NCBI GenBank assembly: GCA_023374045.1
Contig: CM041783.1
Coordinates: 123,753,503 to 123,817,502, forward strand
From: Limonium bicolor
Taxonomy: Eukaryota > Streptophyta > Magnoliopsida > Caryophyllales > Plumbaginaceae
DNA: 64,000 nt
Direction of reading: 5' to 3'
Part shown: positions 1-11,593 of the stretch, one piece after another
How the letters are laid out: each line of letters begins with the position of its first letter
Position numbering within the stretch: the stretch's first letter is position 1
Notes under the pieces: generated by a model
Databases searched by the model: none
What the model was told of the DNA's origin: nothing
Seen by the model: only the letters and a program-made list of their open reading frames with translations
Program-made: the position numbers and the translations under genes

Positions 1-37
1 CATTTACACTTGACTCACTTTCATTTAGATCCCATCC

Positions 38-310
38 TTAGGCTCGTCATAAGTCCTAGATCCATGTTAGGCTCGTCATAAGTCCTAGATCCATTGTTAG
101 GCTCGTCATAAGACCTAGATCCACCTTTAGGCTCGTCATAAGACCTAGATCCCCACCCTTAGGCTCGTTATAAGCCCTAGTTGCATTCCTTTAGGCTCGT
201 AATAAGACCCTTTAGCTTACCCACTCTCATCAAACACATTGCATTCATCTCATTCATATAGGCTCGTCATAAGACCTAGTTGCATTATCCAGGCGCGTCA
301 CAAAACCTGG
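38..310 (+). repeat. Tandem array of ~28-33 bp units
   Basis: About eight or nine units share the core 'taggctcgtcataag(a/t)cctag'. Spacers vary in length (atcca, atccaccct, ttgcattcc). The last units are diverged ('aggcgcgtcacaaaacctgg'). The array lies in the 3' region of the Tat element. Confidence 0.85.
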
Positions 311-522
311 CGACAGAAAAGTTGACGAGGTGATGGCAATAAATCCTCCTGTGTTATGTCAGCTTACTTTGGGATCAACGAATGGTGGGCAAAGGCAATA
401 AGTCCCCAGGGTTTTTACCAGGAGTTATCCCTGTACACCGGCTTGGGGGGATGGCAATAAGTCCACATTGGGTCCAGCCAGGAGCATTGGCACGGGTTTC
501 GGTCCCCAGAAGCATCCGAGCA

Positions 523-597
523 TCATCAACATCATTAGCATCATCAACATCATCATCAGCATCAGCATCATTAGCATCGTTAGCATTTCAGCATTCT
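523..597 (+). repeat. Trinucleotide (CAT/CAN) microsatellite
   Basis: An imperfect run of atc/agc triplets ('catcatcaacatcatt...'). It creates an artefactual Met/Leu-rich reading frame on the minus strand. Confidence 0.85.
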
Positions 598-623
598 GGC
601 ATTTGTAGAAAGTTTTCACATCC

Positions 624-980
624 TAGGTAGTCAACGCCTTAGAATCGCTTGACATTGCATCATTATAGGTAGTCAACGCCTTAGAATCGCTTGACATCAT
701 TTCATTTTCGTCACCTAGGTAGTCAGCGCCTTAGAATAGTTTGACATCATTTCATTTATTATAGGTAGTCAACGCCTTAGAATCGCTTGACATCATTTCA
801 TTTTCGTCACCTAGGTAGTCAGCGCCTTAGAATAGTTTGACATCATTTCATTTATTATAGGTAGTCAACGCCTTAGAATCGCTTGACATTATTTCATTTT
901 CGTCACCTAGGTAGTCAGCGCCTCAGAATAGCTCGACAACGTTTTGTTGCTTAGGTAGTCAGCGCCTCCGAATAGCTGGA
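624..980 (+). repeat. Tandem array of ~50 bp units with dimer higher-order form
   Basis: About seven units have the core 'aggtagtca(a/g)cgcctta' followed by 'gaat(c/a)g(c/t)ttgacat'. Two subtypes alternate: one has 'cgcttgacatcatttcattttcgtcacc', written here only as its features (caacgcc, cgctt), the other 'cagcgcc' and 'agttt'. This gives a dimer of about 105 bp repeated at 666-880. The pattern is typical of satellite seeding inside an LTR element. Confidence 0.85.
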
Positions 981-1090
981 CGTAGTCAATGTGGTTTCGC
1001 ACAACATGGAGGATTTTGTAGTTACCAAAATTTTGGGGCATCACTCAAGCATCAACCAAAATTTTCACACCCATTACAAAGTCCAGTTGA

Positions 1091-1102
1091 CGGGGGGCAA
1101 TC
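1091..1102 (+). other. Polypurine tract of the Tat element
   Basis: 'cggggggcaa' directly precedes the LTR start TGTTATACCC at 1103. This is the expected place for plus-strand DNA priming. Confidence 0.6.
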
Positions 1103-2877
1103 TGTTATACCCAAAATTTTGACCCCCCGGTTAGGGTCTACAAGGTTTTGGTATTGTGAGGGGCATTACAATCAAGTAGTGAGAGATTCCGGCTTGATTG
1201 GCGCGTTCCAGGGCATGGGGAGCAGCTTTCGTCATTATCAGGGGCGTTTTCGTAATTTTTAAGGCTCCTAAGACCTCCTATAAGCTTTCTCTCTCCTCCA
1301 AAGGATGCCCAGATCAGCTTGAAATGCTTTGATATTTTAACCCATGATATAGGATGACATTTTAAGCATAATGGTGTTGGAATTTTGATTTTTTGAATTT
1401 CCAATAATTTTCTAGCAATTTCTGACTGAATCTGACGAGAAATTAAATTTAAAAATATTCCAACATTTAAAAAATCCGATTCCACTTCAGAAAATTCATA
1501 ATTGCCATTCTTGACATGTGGTTAAAATTTCACAGCAAAATTCCTTTGGGAAGTCATTTAATGAAAATGTCAAAAAAAGCTTACTTTTACTAGATTTTCT
1601 TTATCTTTAAGAAAGTCTATATAAGGGGATAGGTTTTTTGATAAAATAAGAATCTCATATTCTCAAGAACCCTAGGAAGACAGAAAGCACAGCCCCCTCT
1701 CTCTCACGTTTTCCAACGCCCGACCACCCGAATCATACCGAAAATCCCCCGAAACCACCATCTAAACTCGTTTTCCGATCCCAAGCACCAATAATCATCA
1801 AAACCCCACATAAACACCAAAACATGAAGAACATCAAGAACAACTAGAAGCTTGGTTCGAAAACCCTTCGGGTCTGCCATCAACGGAGCACTCGACGAAT
1901 CCCGGTGTGAAGAATCATCGTGAACCCGAAGGTAAAACAGGTAGAAATTCCACTTTCCTAACTCCCCACGATATTATCAGTCTTGCCTCAAAATTTGGGT
2001 TCAAACTAACTCTTTTTCGCTTTGTATACTAGTTGTTTTAGCTACTGCCTTGTTACTTGTTTGCTAAGTTTCGTATTAATTTTGATTTCAAATTGAGTTC
2101 TTTCAATTACTAACGTGTTCATAATCTTTCAGGCTACATACCCATAAAATTTGAGCTCAAAACACCATCAGGAGCCATCAAAAACTCACTGTCTGTGGGT
2201 TGTCCGTGACCTCGGACTCATTGTCCGGGACCACGGACGGGTTGTCCGTGACCACGGACAACCCACAGACGGTGGCGGGATTTTATATTTTTCAAATTTT
2301 AGTGTTTCTGTCAATACATGTCGGGCCCTACGAACACCCTGTCCGTGGCCCCGGACTTTTCAAGTTTGCGTTTTTATTTTAGTTCTGTTTTTAGTCATTT
2401 AATTCAACTGGGGTCCGTGGTCGCAGACATTAGGTCCGTGGCTACGGACATGATTAAAATTTGACCTAATTCTGCTTCCGAAACCCTAGTTTAGGTGCTT
2501 TTAATTTCACTTTATTTTTCTGTCAAAAAACGCTAAAAAATAAAAAAACAGAAGCGCGCACTTAGGTTAAAAACGACTTTGTAGTAAGCCGTAAATAAAC
2601 CAAGTAGAGGAAAAATGACCTAGGAAGGGTAATGAAAGTAATTTGAACCCTAAATAAATCGTATACCAAGCCCCCGAACCTGACTCTCCTTTCCTAATTT
2701 ACTCTAGGTTAAAATTAGGTGGCGACTCATAATAGGTTCCAATGAGCTAGCTTAGGTTTTAATAATTGTTGTTATATGACATAGTTATTAATCTTAGGTT
2801 ATAAGTGGACCTAAAACCCGGTTAGATCATAATCAGCTTTAATCAACATAGGAAAAGGTTTAAAATCGAGGCTCACA
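1103..2877 (+). mobile_element. 3' LTR of Tat-lineage element (1.78 kb)
   Basis: It starts TGTTATACCC after a polypurine tract and ends GGCTCACA at 2877. The segment from about 1740 to 2877 matches 17824-18975 closely, and homology stops exactly at the CACA end. In the second copy that end is followed by a primer-binding site, which fixes the boundary. The LTR includes a palindromic 'TCCGTG..CACGGA' array (2190-2460). Sequence after 2877 is unrelated. The 5' LTR of this copy lies outside the window. Confidence 0.8.
2190..2460 (+). repeat. GC-rich palindromic array in Tat LTR
   Basis: Multiple copies and inversions of 'gtccgtg' and 'cacggac' (e.g. 'gtccgggaccacggac', 'gtccgtgaccacggac') in an otherwise AT-rich LTR. 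It is conserved at 18285-18545. Confidence 0.8.
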
Positions 2878-3619
2878 AAGAGCGTAGAACGTCATGACGT
2901 GGATGAAGAGGATGAGGGTGGAGATCGTATTATAAACAGAGATTAATTGTAAAGAGAGAGAGGAATAATATTAATTAAATAATAATGTAACTAGTTTTAG
3001 AAGAGAGAAGAAATAATTAGTATTGTAAATAATTTGAAAGAGGGATTAAACAATTAGTGTTGTAAATGACTGGAGAAGCTAGATTTCTACCAAATAATTA
3101 ATCAGAAAATAAAGGAATAATTTACTAATTTGAAATGAGGTGAGAAGGAAGAATAATTCAGTCGTTGTAAAAAGATAAGGATGGATGGAATTATCTTTTA
3201 GGGGAAGATAATGGTTTAGAAATAAATAAGTAAATAAATAACTATTGAGTAATTCATTTAAGAGAAGTGAGGAGATCTTATGACGTCAGTAGAGAATGGA
3301 TAAATCTACAATAAATAATTTAGGGAAAGATAAGGTATTTTAGAACTATATCAATTTAGAAAAGGAGAAAAGTAGCCCCCTAAAATAACACTAACCTCGA
3401 ACTTACCAATCATTTAATATTCGTTCCAATATAACGATTAACTTATTCATTTCAACTATATATTATGCATATTCTAACTCGAAATTCATGGGTATTTCAA
3501 TCAGTGTTGCACCCTTATCCCCTTCCTTCTATTGTACTTAGTTTGTATGCGCACATCAATTATTTACTTCTCTTATGGATCATCTAAACTCCTAATAATG
3601 GGAAGTATGAAAAGAGAAA
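2878..3619. other. AT-rich DNA without recognised feature
   Basis: Flank between the Tat LTR and the retroposon target site. Purine-rich and AT-rich, with many 'aataatt' strings. I see no open frame of note and no repeat boundary. Confidence 0.5.
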
Positions 3620-3632
3620 TTTTTTAAGAGTT
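3620..3632. repeat. Left target-site duplication of minus-strand retroposon
   Basis: 'ttttttaagagtt' here is repeated at 11072-11084. It lies just outside the oligo-T (minus-strand poly(A)) end, as expected for an element inserted by target-primed reverse transcription. Confidence 0.65.
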
Positions 3633-5059
3633 TTTTTTTTTGATAAACCTTGGGATTCTTTCATTCATAATACTTAAACATAGGGAATCCACATATTACA
3701 ATACCACCGAGATTTGGTGAGCAAAGAAGCCACCTCCCTCCACAAAATACTACAAACCGAGAGACTATTAACACATCTATATCTACTGCTAACAATAGCT
3801 AGATACAAAACTTGGCTCTGAGCAGCCTCATGTAACAGTCGGCTCTACCTATACCAACTAGCCTAGGATTAACCCCGGCATTATCCCAAAAGGAGTAGTC
3901 TTACAAAGCTTAGAACTACTCCACATAGCTTATACACAAGGTGAGTTCGTCTACCCTATTTGATCTGTTCTTCCTCTTTACTAAACCCGAGATCTTAGCA
4001 TTCCAGAGATGATAGCTTTAGTAACTGAGACTTGGATTCCCTCCAAACACTCCACTTGATAGATCTTTCCATTGGATTATAACACAAGCTTAGGCTACCC
4101 ATCAAGTGACAAGCTCCAGGGCTATTTGACGTGTTAAAATTCCAACAATATGCACATTCAATGTGCTTGAGATCTTTCTAGTAAGAATCTGAACTCTGAA
4201 CTTCAATACTACCAGATACCACTTTCGCCTATATTGAATGACCTTCCTCTTTGATCGGTATATTTTCACAATCTTTAGACTACACCACTTGTGACTAGCA
4301 TTCTTCTTTGAGATGTGATAGACCTTCAGACCCATATTCAGCAACAGAAAAATCTTGAGACCATACAACCAGCAGAAATTTTTTTTCTCAAACTAGCAAA
4401 TGCAGTAATAGATCTCCTGCTATCCCTCTTGCTAATATGAAACACCATAGGATTCCCATCACCCCCGAACTCGCTACAAACCACCTCCAACACTGGACAA
4501 TCAGACAAAACACCAGCTTCAATATTGAGCAGAAAAGCCTGATCCAAACCTTGCATCACTACTGCTAGGAAGAGACCCATCCCCCAATAGTAAGACCTAA
4601 GGACAGTCAAGTGAATGCCCACACCATTCACCAATTCCAAAGGTATATGAATTCCACTACGCCTAACAGCCATTGAGGAAGAAATATAAAGTCCTTGAAT
4701 ATGACACAGCCCACCCCAAGACTGGGATAGAATAGCTCAAACAAGTTATGGCAGAAAGCTGAAACAAGCCCACACACCAGACTCCACCCAGGGAAAAGAA
4801 ACAAAGCACACAGACGGGAAACTCCTCCGGCAGAGAGCTTCGTACGCAAAGACAAACGCCCAATTCAACTCCCCGCAACTGACCTACACGAACTCAACAC
4901 CCAGACAGATCAAACCAAGACGGCAAAATAGAACCACCCAGACGCCACCATGCATCCCACATAAAACACCAGAGCGACAGACCTCTATCGAAAGCAGACA
5001 CAACCCAACTATTCCAACCTTAGCTAAAATCACAAAAGCCACAGAAAATCAACCCTTCT
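3633..5059 (-). mobile_element. 3' part of a poly(A) (LINE-like) retroposon
   Basis: Read on the minus strand it ends in 'ggtttatca' plus an A tract, a 3' end common in plant LINEs. Just outside is a 13-bp sequence repeated at 11072-11084. The 5' part of the same insertion is 10668-11071, separated by a solo LTR with its own 5-bp duplication. Without the LTR the retroposon is about 1.83 kb, too short for a full LINE of about 6 kb. Reading frames of 111 and 88 codons (4338-4673, 4102-4368) show no reverse transcriptase or endonuclease motif I recognise. It could be a deleted LINE, a non-autonomous relative, or a retrocopied transcript. Confidence 0.6.
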
Positions 5060-8000
5060 TGAAATACCCCAAATTAATAAAACATGGATTAAATATTTAA
5101 TCACATTAATTAAGGCCTAAACATGCCTTAAAAGTCAACTGAGAACAACAGTGGTCAACACAAAACAAGATGTTGCACCCTTTGACTGTTAAGGGTAAAT
5201 AAATACCCAAATGAACTCTTAGGACCTAAAAATTTGTCCTAAGTCTTAACATAATATTAAACATATTATAACCGTTGGAAAACACTCCAACAAAGAAAAA
5301 GCATTTACATGTTTCAAGGTCAAAAGGGCAAAAATGTGCTCTAAGAATACCTTAAAGGTCTAATGACCTCTAAATGATATAAATTGGATACCATGGTCAA
5401 ATATCATGTAAGGAACACAACAAAACCGTTTCAAAGAAAACAGAGCTCAAAAACGCCTTGCGACACAAAATGTGCACTAAAACTCCTTAAAGCACGTTTT
5501 GTGTAATTGTCTTCTAAATTGGTCTTAAATGGGCTAAAAGGTTATAAATACCTTTAAATATAATAAAATATCATATTATATGATATTAGGAATTTAATTC
5601 CAAGAATTTACGAATTTTTATAAATTTAATATTAAAATATTAATAAAACCCTAAAGTGGGGCCCGTTTGGGTCAACATTGACTAAGTTGGTCAATGTTGA
5701 CCATTGACCACGAGTTGGACTACCTAAACAAAATGAAGGTAGAGGTCTATTAATAGACCAAGAGACAAAACCCATGTGACAATTATTTTTCCACCTTACT
5801 TTGCATAAAATAACAAAAAGTTAACTTTACCTTATAAAACAAAACTTGTCTCACCTTTTGCTTCCCCCATGTGAGTGCAGCCGTTGGAGCCTCCTTCCCT
5901 CCTATTACATGGTACTCCAAGAAAGAACAAGACAAAACAAGATGAGTCATCTTTCACTTATAAGATTAAAGTAACATATTACTTCATTTTTTATTCAAAT
6001 TTGAATCAATCATACCCTACCTTTGTCAATCAAGGAAGGCTGCCCCTTGTAATTGTCTCCACCGAATTTCCCTTCAATTATCAACACCAATCAATTGGTG
6101 ATGAGTCACCAAGTCACTTAAATCATAAAAAATGCAAAAAATGTGTTTTAAGCAAATTAGGTCATTCATTCTCATTAGTCCCATTCCAACCGTGGGACTC
6201 CTGGCCAAACTCTCTCCTTGGCTTCCTCTAAACCGTAGGTAAGAACTCCAAGCACCATTGATGAGAGTTCATGCTCTAGGTAAGCTCCTAAGGCATAAAA
6301 ATGCCCATTTTCTTCATCTTTCTTTCCTTTTTCGATTGATCTTGACTACAACATTTTCTATACATATATGTAGAGTGTTTTGGAGGTTAAATGAAGTGTT
6401 AGTTTCGGCCATAACCAGATCTAAGGAGGAAAGTTCAAGTCTTGACCATTTAAGGTAAAAATGTGCTTTAAGCTCATATCTTTTGATTCCCTTCAAATTC
6501 GGCTGTGAAACTTTTTTCCTAGCTTTATTTTCTTCTCCTTTTCATGTAGATTCAGTTGGTATACCAAGATCTACAAGGAGTAGCTAGATCCAAGCCAAAA
6601 CACCATTTTTGGCATCTTAAACAAGGTAAAACTTAGCTATCTTCCAAGCTAATTCACCACGGTTTTATACCTTGTTCTTGAGAGTGTTTTGATACTCTTT
6701 CTCTTCTAGAAAAGTAGGGCCGAAGTAGATCTATGTCAAGCTTGAAGATCTAAGGTAAAAATCCATGATTTTCATGACTTAAATTACTTCTTATGGTTAG
6801 ATCTTGCTTGGAGACTAACTAGGCCTTGTTTTCTGTCTAAAAACATGTAAGAGAAGCTTTGGAGAATTTCTACTTAAGGTGGCCGAACCAAACAAGGTTC
6901 TATCTAGGTTAAATCAAGGTATAAATTACTTAAAACCTTAACTTGTTACATTAATACAAGTTTAAGCTATTCCTAATTAATTGCCGTGAGTGAGGAGGTA
7001 AAATAAGGTCTTGTTTGACCTTAAAATGATTAAGGAATGGGTTAATAAATTTTATAACTAATTAAACAAGCATAAATGTCAAATTTAAGACATTGTGTGG
7101 AAGTTTGGTAAATAAATGAAAATTATATGGTGAGGCCGAAAATTTATATGTATTTTGGGACATTTATGTGTAATTCATTTTGCAAGCCAATGTTTGTAAT
7201 AAGGCCATGTATTTTAGGCCATTTTATTTATGCATTTACAAGCTTTTATTTAAGTTTAGGTGATATATAATTATTACCGAAATGAATAAGGGGTTATAGT
7301 GTAATTAAATTAAATTTGGGGGCTTAGAATGATAAGGCCGAAAATTAGAAGTAAAAAGGAGTTAAATAAAGTTTATAAGATTTTATGAAGTTTTGGGGTT
7401 AAATGGTAATTTTTGAAAAGTATGGGTACAAACCGTGAATAAAGGAAATTAATAGTCAAGGAAATATTAAGGAGGTCAACCTTGACCATATGCTAGGTTT
7501 TGACCAAAATAAATAAGTTAGATAACTTATTTAAGGTGTTATAATAAGATAAGTATCTTAAGGTAATATTTTAACATATGTGGTAATATGTTATTACCGA
7601 AAATAAAGGGTGTAAAATGGTATTTTAAACACCCATGGGCTATTAGGAATTTTTAGGAATTTATTTGATGGATTTTGGAATTAAAATGAACTATATATGT
7701 ATAATATATAGTTATTATGTCATTATGACACTTTGGAGAAAAATAGATGGTGGAATGGTAAATATCGAAAGTATATGGGTTAATAAGGATAATTATAACC
7801 CTTTGGTGGAATTTGGTGATTTTTAGAATTATTAAGAGAATTTAATAAGTTATGTGTATAAAATATAGTTTTAATGATATGGTAAGACTATATGTTATAA
7901 ATAGGGCCAAATGGCAATTATAGAATAGCACAAGGGCTGTTCGGAATTTACAAAAAATAACCATAGGTTATACCCTTTTTATAAGTTAGAAATGTTATAT

Positions 8001-10667
8001 TAAATGGAATATATAGCATGGCATAAATTAAGGGGTGATTTTGTAAATAAAGGAAACTATGGTTTATGAAAAGAATATGGTTTCGATATGGTGCCCATGC
8101 GGCAATAATAAATAGTTTGGTATAAAACCATAGGTTAGTAATTAAAGGAAATAAGAATATCAGGTCAAATGATATAGCATATGGAATGGCATTACATAAT
8201 GTTATTGGTCAAAATAGAATTTAAATAAATTCAAGGGCTTTACCGGATTGACAAAGTTTGGAAAATGAATTTAGACTAAGGTCTATAATGTTATAAATGT
8301 TATAACAATTATATGGTTTAGGTGGAATTAATATGAGTAAGGATATTCACATCAAAGAATGTGACAAACTATAAATAAATGGGATTTATAAACTAAGGTG
8401 TTTATGGAATAAACCTTAGGAGTTGTAAATATACAACATAAAATGTTACATAATATTAGGATAATAATCTTAATATAGGTTGTATAATATAATACAACTA
8501 ATGGGAATAATCATCTAACAAAAGATGATAAAAAGTAACATAAAATATAAGAGTTTGTTAAACTCAGGGAATTACCTACGTGGTAAATATATACATACAC
8601 AAGGATAATGTATATAAGGTGGATATATATTTTGGTTGGAAACCATATGATTCAATGGTGGTGGTGGCTATTTAAAAAAATATATATATAGTTATGAACT
8701 ATAAGTTATGAGTTTTGGATACAATACAAAAAAATAATAATATACTACAATCATGCATGAATACATGCAACTATAGGATATGTACCTAAGCTAGATGGTG
8801 GACAAGATTAAAAAGAAATACAACGAATTAAACTTAACAGTTGAAATGTTATGACGTACGCGTTTAAGTAACAGAACCGACTGTTTTAGAGAAACCCGTA
8901 ACGAACAACTGTAGAAAACAGGGGTGAACTGTCGGGGTTACTTATTGTTCGGAGATACCGGATGTAGTTAGTCATGGAGACTGACTTATAGTTTATTACC
9001 GTTTAGATTGTACTTCTGACAAGACGCTCGACGAGCTAGCGGACTACAAGGAGCATAGGATCTTGCTGATTCATACTCCACCGTAATACAATCAGGGTGA
9101 ACGGTATGTAAAGGGGTTTGATCCGAGTTGTCCTAAGGTTGCTCCTTGGGCTCGGATTGGTTGATATAACTTGTATGTTGTTATGAGTCTCTGATTGTCT
9201 CCGAGGACTTCCTCAGTTCAGACTTCTGTGTGATCTGTGATAAGATTGTTTGTCTGAATGTGTTAATTAATATGCATGAATTGTATATTATAGCTGCTTA
9301 TTATTTACTGTTGTTGAGTTAACAGTATTGGTTCGTATATATGAACCTATATATAAAAACGAACTAGCGGCTATGGTGCTATCTTATATGAAATATAAGG
9401 AACGTAAGTAAAACGTTATAGCACTATGATAATAACATATACATATTATTGAGACTTTTATACGGAGCATTGGCCTTTCTATACGCCGCTCTGTATCTAG
9501 CACTGGATCCGAGTTTACAGACTCCGGATTGGACTAATGACCTTAGTCTGCTGTGTTAGAAAATTTGGTAATGCGATGCGATGGTATAATTAATTAATCA
9601 ATGGAATGGAAGTAAAGCCAAGAGGATGTGCTCTTGGTGCGCGCTGTGATCACAAAAACGATACCAGGATGTCCGCGTACGGGTCCGTAAGTATCAAGAA
9701 AATTTCCCGTGAGCTAGAATGACTCGTTGGTCGGAGACTCTACCGTTGGAGTGGCTACTGCCGTGGGTGACCCGCCATAATATATGGGTAACTAGAGACA
9801 TGTCGTTTTAACGAGACATTGTCACTAGGTATAACTGAAAACCAAAACAATTGAGACTTATACAGTGGCGAACAATACCATGGACGAGACTAAATACTTG
9901 TTTATTATTCTCGTTGTTTCGCTTTGTTGTTCATTGGTTATACTGTGGTTATTTTATTGTGTGTTGATGGTTGGATGGAGCCTACAAGGCCAAGGTAAAT
10001 TAAATATGAACACTGTACGCTACGGCGAATGTACATTGTACATTATATTGCTATTGTTCGATACGTTCGATATATAATTGTGGATTGTGTTATTAAATGA
10101 TTGTGGATTGGATGGATGGTTGAATATCTATGAATATTTGGATGGATGAATATGTATATTATACATGTTTATTTCAGTATTGTTTATAACTGTTAAATGG
10201 AAAAGCATGAAACCAATCTAATAACAAGATGGTTAAAAGACAAGTGAACATTAGGGTCCAGGCCCGGCATACTCAGCGTCTATCGCTGATACTACACCAT
10301 TTCAGGTTGTTGATCATTGTCGGAGCTGAAGAGCAGGAACAGGGTAATTGGAGATGTTGTATAGTAATGAAGATGTGTATGGTCTTATGGTAAGGTTATG
10401 TATTTTTCAGGATTGGGTAGACGCTACTGGTCGAAGTTATGAATTATGGATTTAGTATGATGTATAGGAATTTCTCGTTATCACTGCGGTTAGCAGTTTA
10501 TTTGTATTGGAAAGTTGGATGTAGTTTGGCTGCGTTGCTCGCATGGGCGAGTAACGGCCGGTGACACCCGAGTGAGTTTTGTAATTGTTATTTATTTTTC
10601 CGCTGCGAGACGTTTTATTTATTGCTACGTGAGAGATTATATCGTGATTATGGAGAGGGGTGTTACA
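5060..10667 (+). mobile_element. Solo LTR (5.6 kb) of the giant-LTR family
   Basis: It starts TGAAATACCCC and ends GGGGTGTTACA, the family termini. It is flanked by a perfect 5-bp duplication CTTCT (5055-5059 and 10668-10672), with no primer-binding site or polypurine tract beside it. Two LTRs have therefore recombined to one. It is the longest LTR here and mostly AT-rich. It carries the family's U3 hairpin region (about 5468-5505), six splice-donor-like sites (GT at 6239, 6279, 6455, 6626, 6755, 6919), the end hairpin (10535-10554) and a TTCCGCTGC box (10598-10606). Short frames inside (e.g. 5875-6231) look like chance. Confidence 0.92.
10535..10606 (+). other. Conserved LTR-end hairpin and TTCCGCTGC box
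   Basis: An 8-bp stem TTGCTCGC/GCGAGTAA (one G-U pair) closes a 4-nt ATGG loop at 10535-10554. CGGC, a 'ggtgacacc' block and TTCCGCTGC (10598-10606) follow. Other family LTRs have the same layout with a different stem (24393, 33649, 43469, 52097, 53849). Confidence 0.65.
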
Positions 10668-11071
10668 CTTCTGCTCTACCTGCCCAGACGACGACCAGAA
10701 GAAACCGAGCCAACTCCTCGGAAGTAGAACCGCCCTGGAGACACCAGTCGCTGCCCTTGCTGATCGGCGGAGAAAGAGGAAACAGAAACTGCACCTACGG
10801 GATAAGACCTCCCACCGAGACGCAGTGAGAAAATCAAAACTGGCGGACCCTAAATCGACAAGCGAAGAAGGGGAAATCGCCACTGGAACTGAAGGAAGAG
10901 ATGGGAGAGGGCTAACTTCCAATGGAGAGGAAGGGATCGACTCACCACCAATCTCTCTGCTTGCACAGGAGAGAACCAGAGAACGAAAAATTTCGTCTCT
11001 AAAATCGCCTCCCCGAGAGCGATATGTACGGATTAGGTTTCCACTCGACAATCCAGATCATTTACTGTGTT
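10668..11071 (-). mobile_element. 5' part of the poly(A) retroposon
   Basis: GC-richer DNA that continues 3633-5059 once the solo LTR and one CTTCT copy are removed. On the minus strand an open frame runs from 11051 across this piece, but its end lies in the later LTR, so its annotated length is an artefact. The visible protein part is Ser/Arg-rich with no domain I recognise. The right edge is marked by the target duplication at 11072-11084. Confidence 0.55.
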
Positions 11072-11084
11072 TTTTTTAAGAGTT
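11072..11084. repeat. Right target-site duplication of the retroposon
   Basis: Copy of the 13-bp sequence at 3620-3632, at the 5' (minus-strand) end of the element. Confidence 0.65.
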
Positions 11085-11593
11085 AATAAAGTTCCAACCA
11101 CATGAATCGCTGACTAACTTCTCACGGAAACGACTTAGAGAACGTTTGACTTATATAAGGAAACATAATAGAATGTAAAATGGTATGCGTGGAAAATGAA
11201 AAGAATTCCCAGAATTCTTCGGCACGTTTAATTAGAGAAAAGAAAAATAATCCCAATCAATAAACACCAGAGGCTAATTAATGACCACTGATCACAGGTC
11301 AACGTCAGTGGTCCATGGTCATCGATCACTCGTAACCAATTAGCAGTCAATAATCATTAGTTACAAGAAAAATAATCTCTTCAAGTTAGAATAATCTAGA
11401 GTAATTCTATTTTATTTCATGAAAAAATAAGATAAAGGGACTAAACAAACAGAAAATAAAACCATTTTAATTCCCACGAAACAAACACACCCTTAATCCA
11501 CTTTTTCCTCTCTTTTTTCAGAAAAGTAGAGTCGACGAAGGTATGCGAGCGAAATCCCCCCAAACCTATCGTCTCACTCAAATCTCACAAACA
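11085..11593 (+). promoter_or_regulatory. Upstream region and probable 5' UTR of the L2 gene
   Basis: AT-rich DNA upstream of a conserved gene. It contains an inverted repeat near 11202-11219 ('agaattc cc agaattct') and clustered GATCA/GGTCA strings at 11284-11330. No convincing TATA box or start can be fixed by eye. Confidence 0.35.

Larger units (their letters stand above)
1..1102 (+). mobile_element. 3' internal end of a Tat-lineage Ty3/gypsy retrotransposon
   Basis: This is the non-coding 3' part of an LTR element, cut by the window edge. It holds two tandem arrays (38-310 and 624-980), repeated 'ggcaataa(g/a)tcc' blocks around 338-465, and a G-rich polypurine tract just before an LTR at 1103. 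No gag or pol is visible. The Tat assignment rests on the matching LTR at 17824-18975, which is followed by a primer-binding site of the type reported for Tat/Ogre elements. Tandem repeats in the 3' untranslated region are known for that lineage. Confidence 0.7.

Noticed and set aside
425..619. 64-codon Met/Leu-rich minus-strand frame
   Set aside because: It is the translation of a trinucleotide microsatellite.
38..980. Regular repeats resembling a CRISPR array
   Set aside because: Units are contiguous tandem repeats with homologous spacers inside a plant LTR element. There are no unique spacers or cas genes, and the genome is eukaryotic.
5875..6231. 118-codon frame in the solo LTR
   Set aside because: Low-complexity AT-rich LTR sequence, no domain, not kept in other LTRs.
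10452..11051. 199-codon minus-strand frame
   Set aside because: It crosses the boundary between the retroposon and the later solo LTR, so as a unit it is an artefact. Only 10668-11051 could ever have been one transcript.
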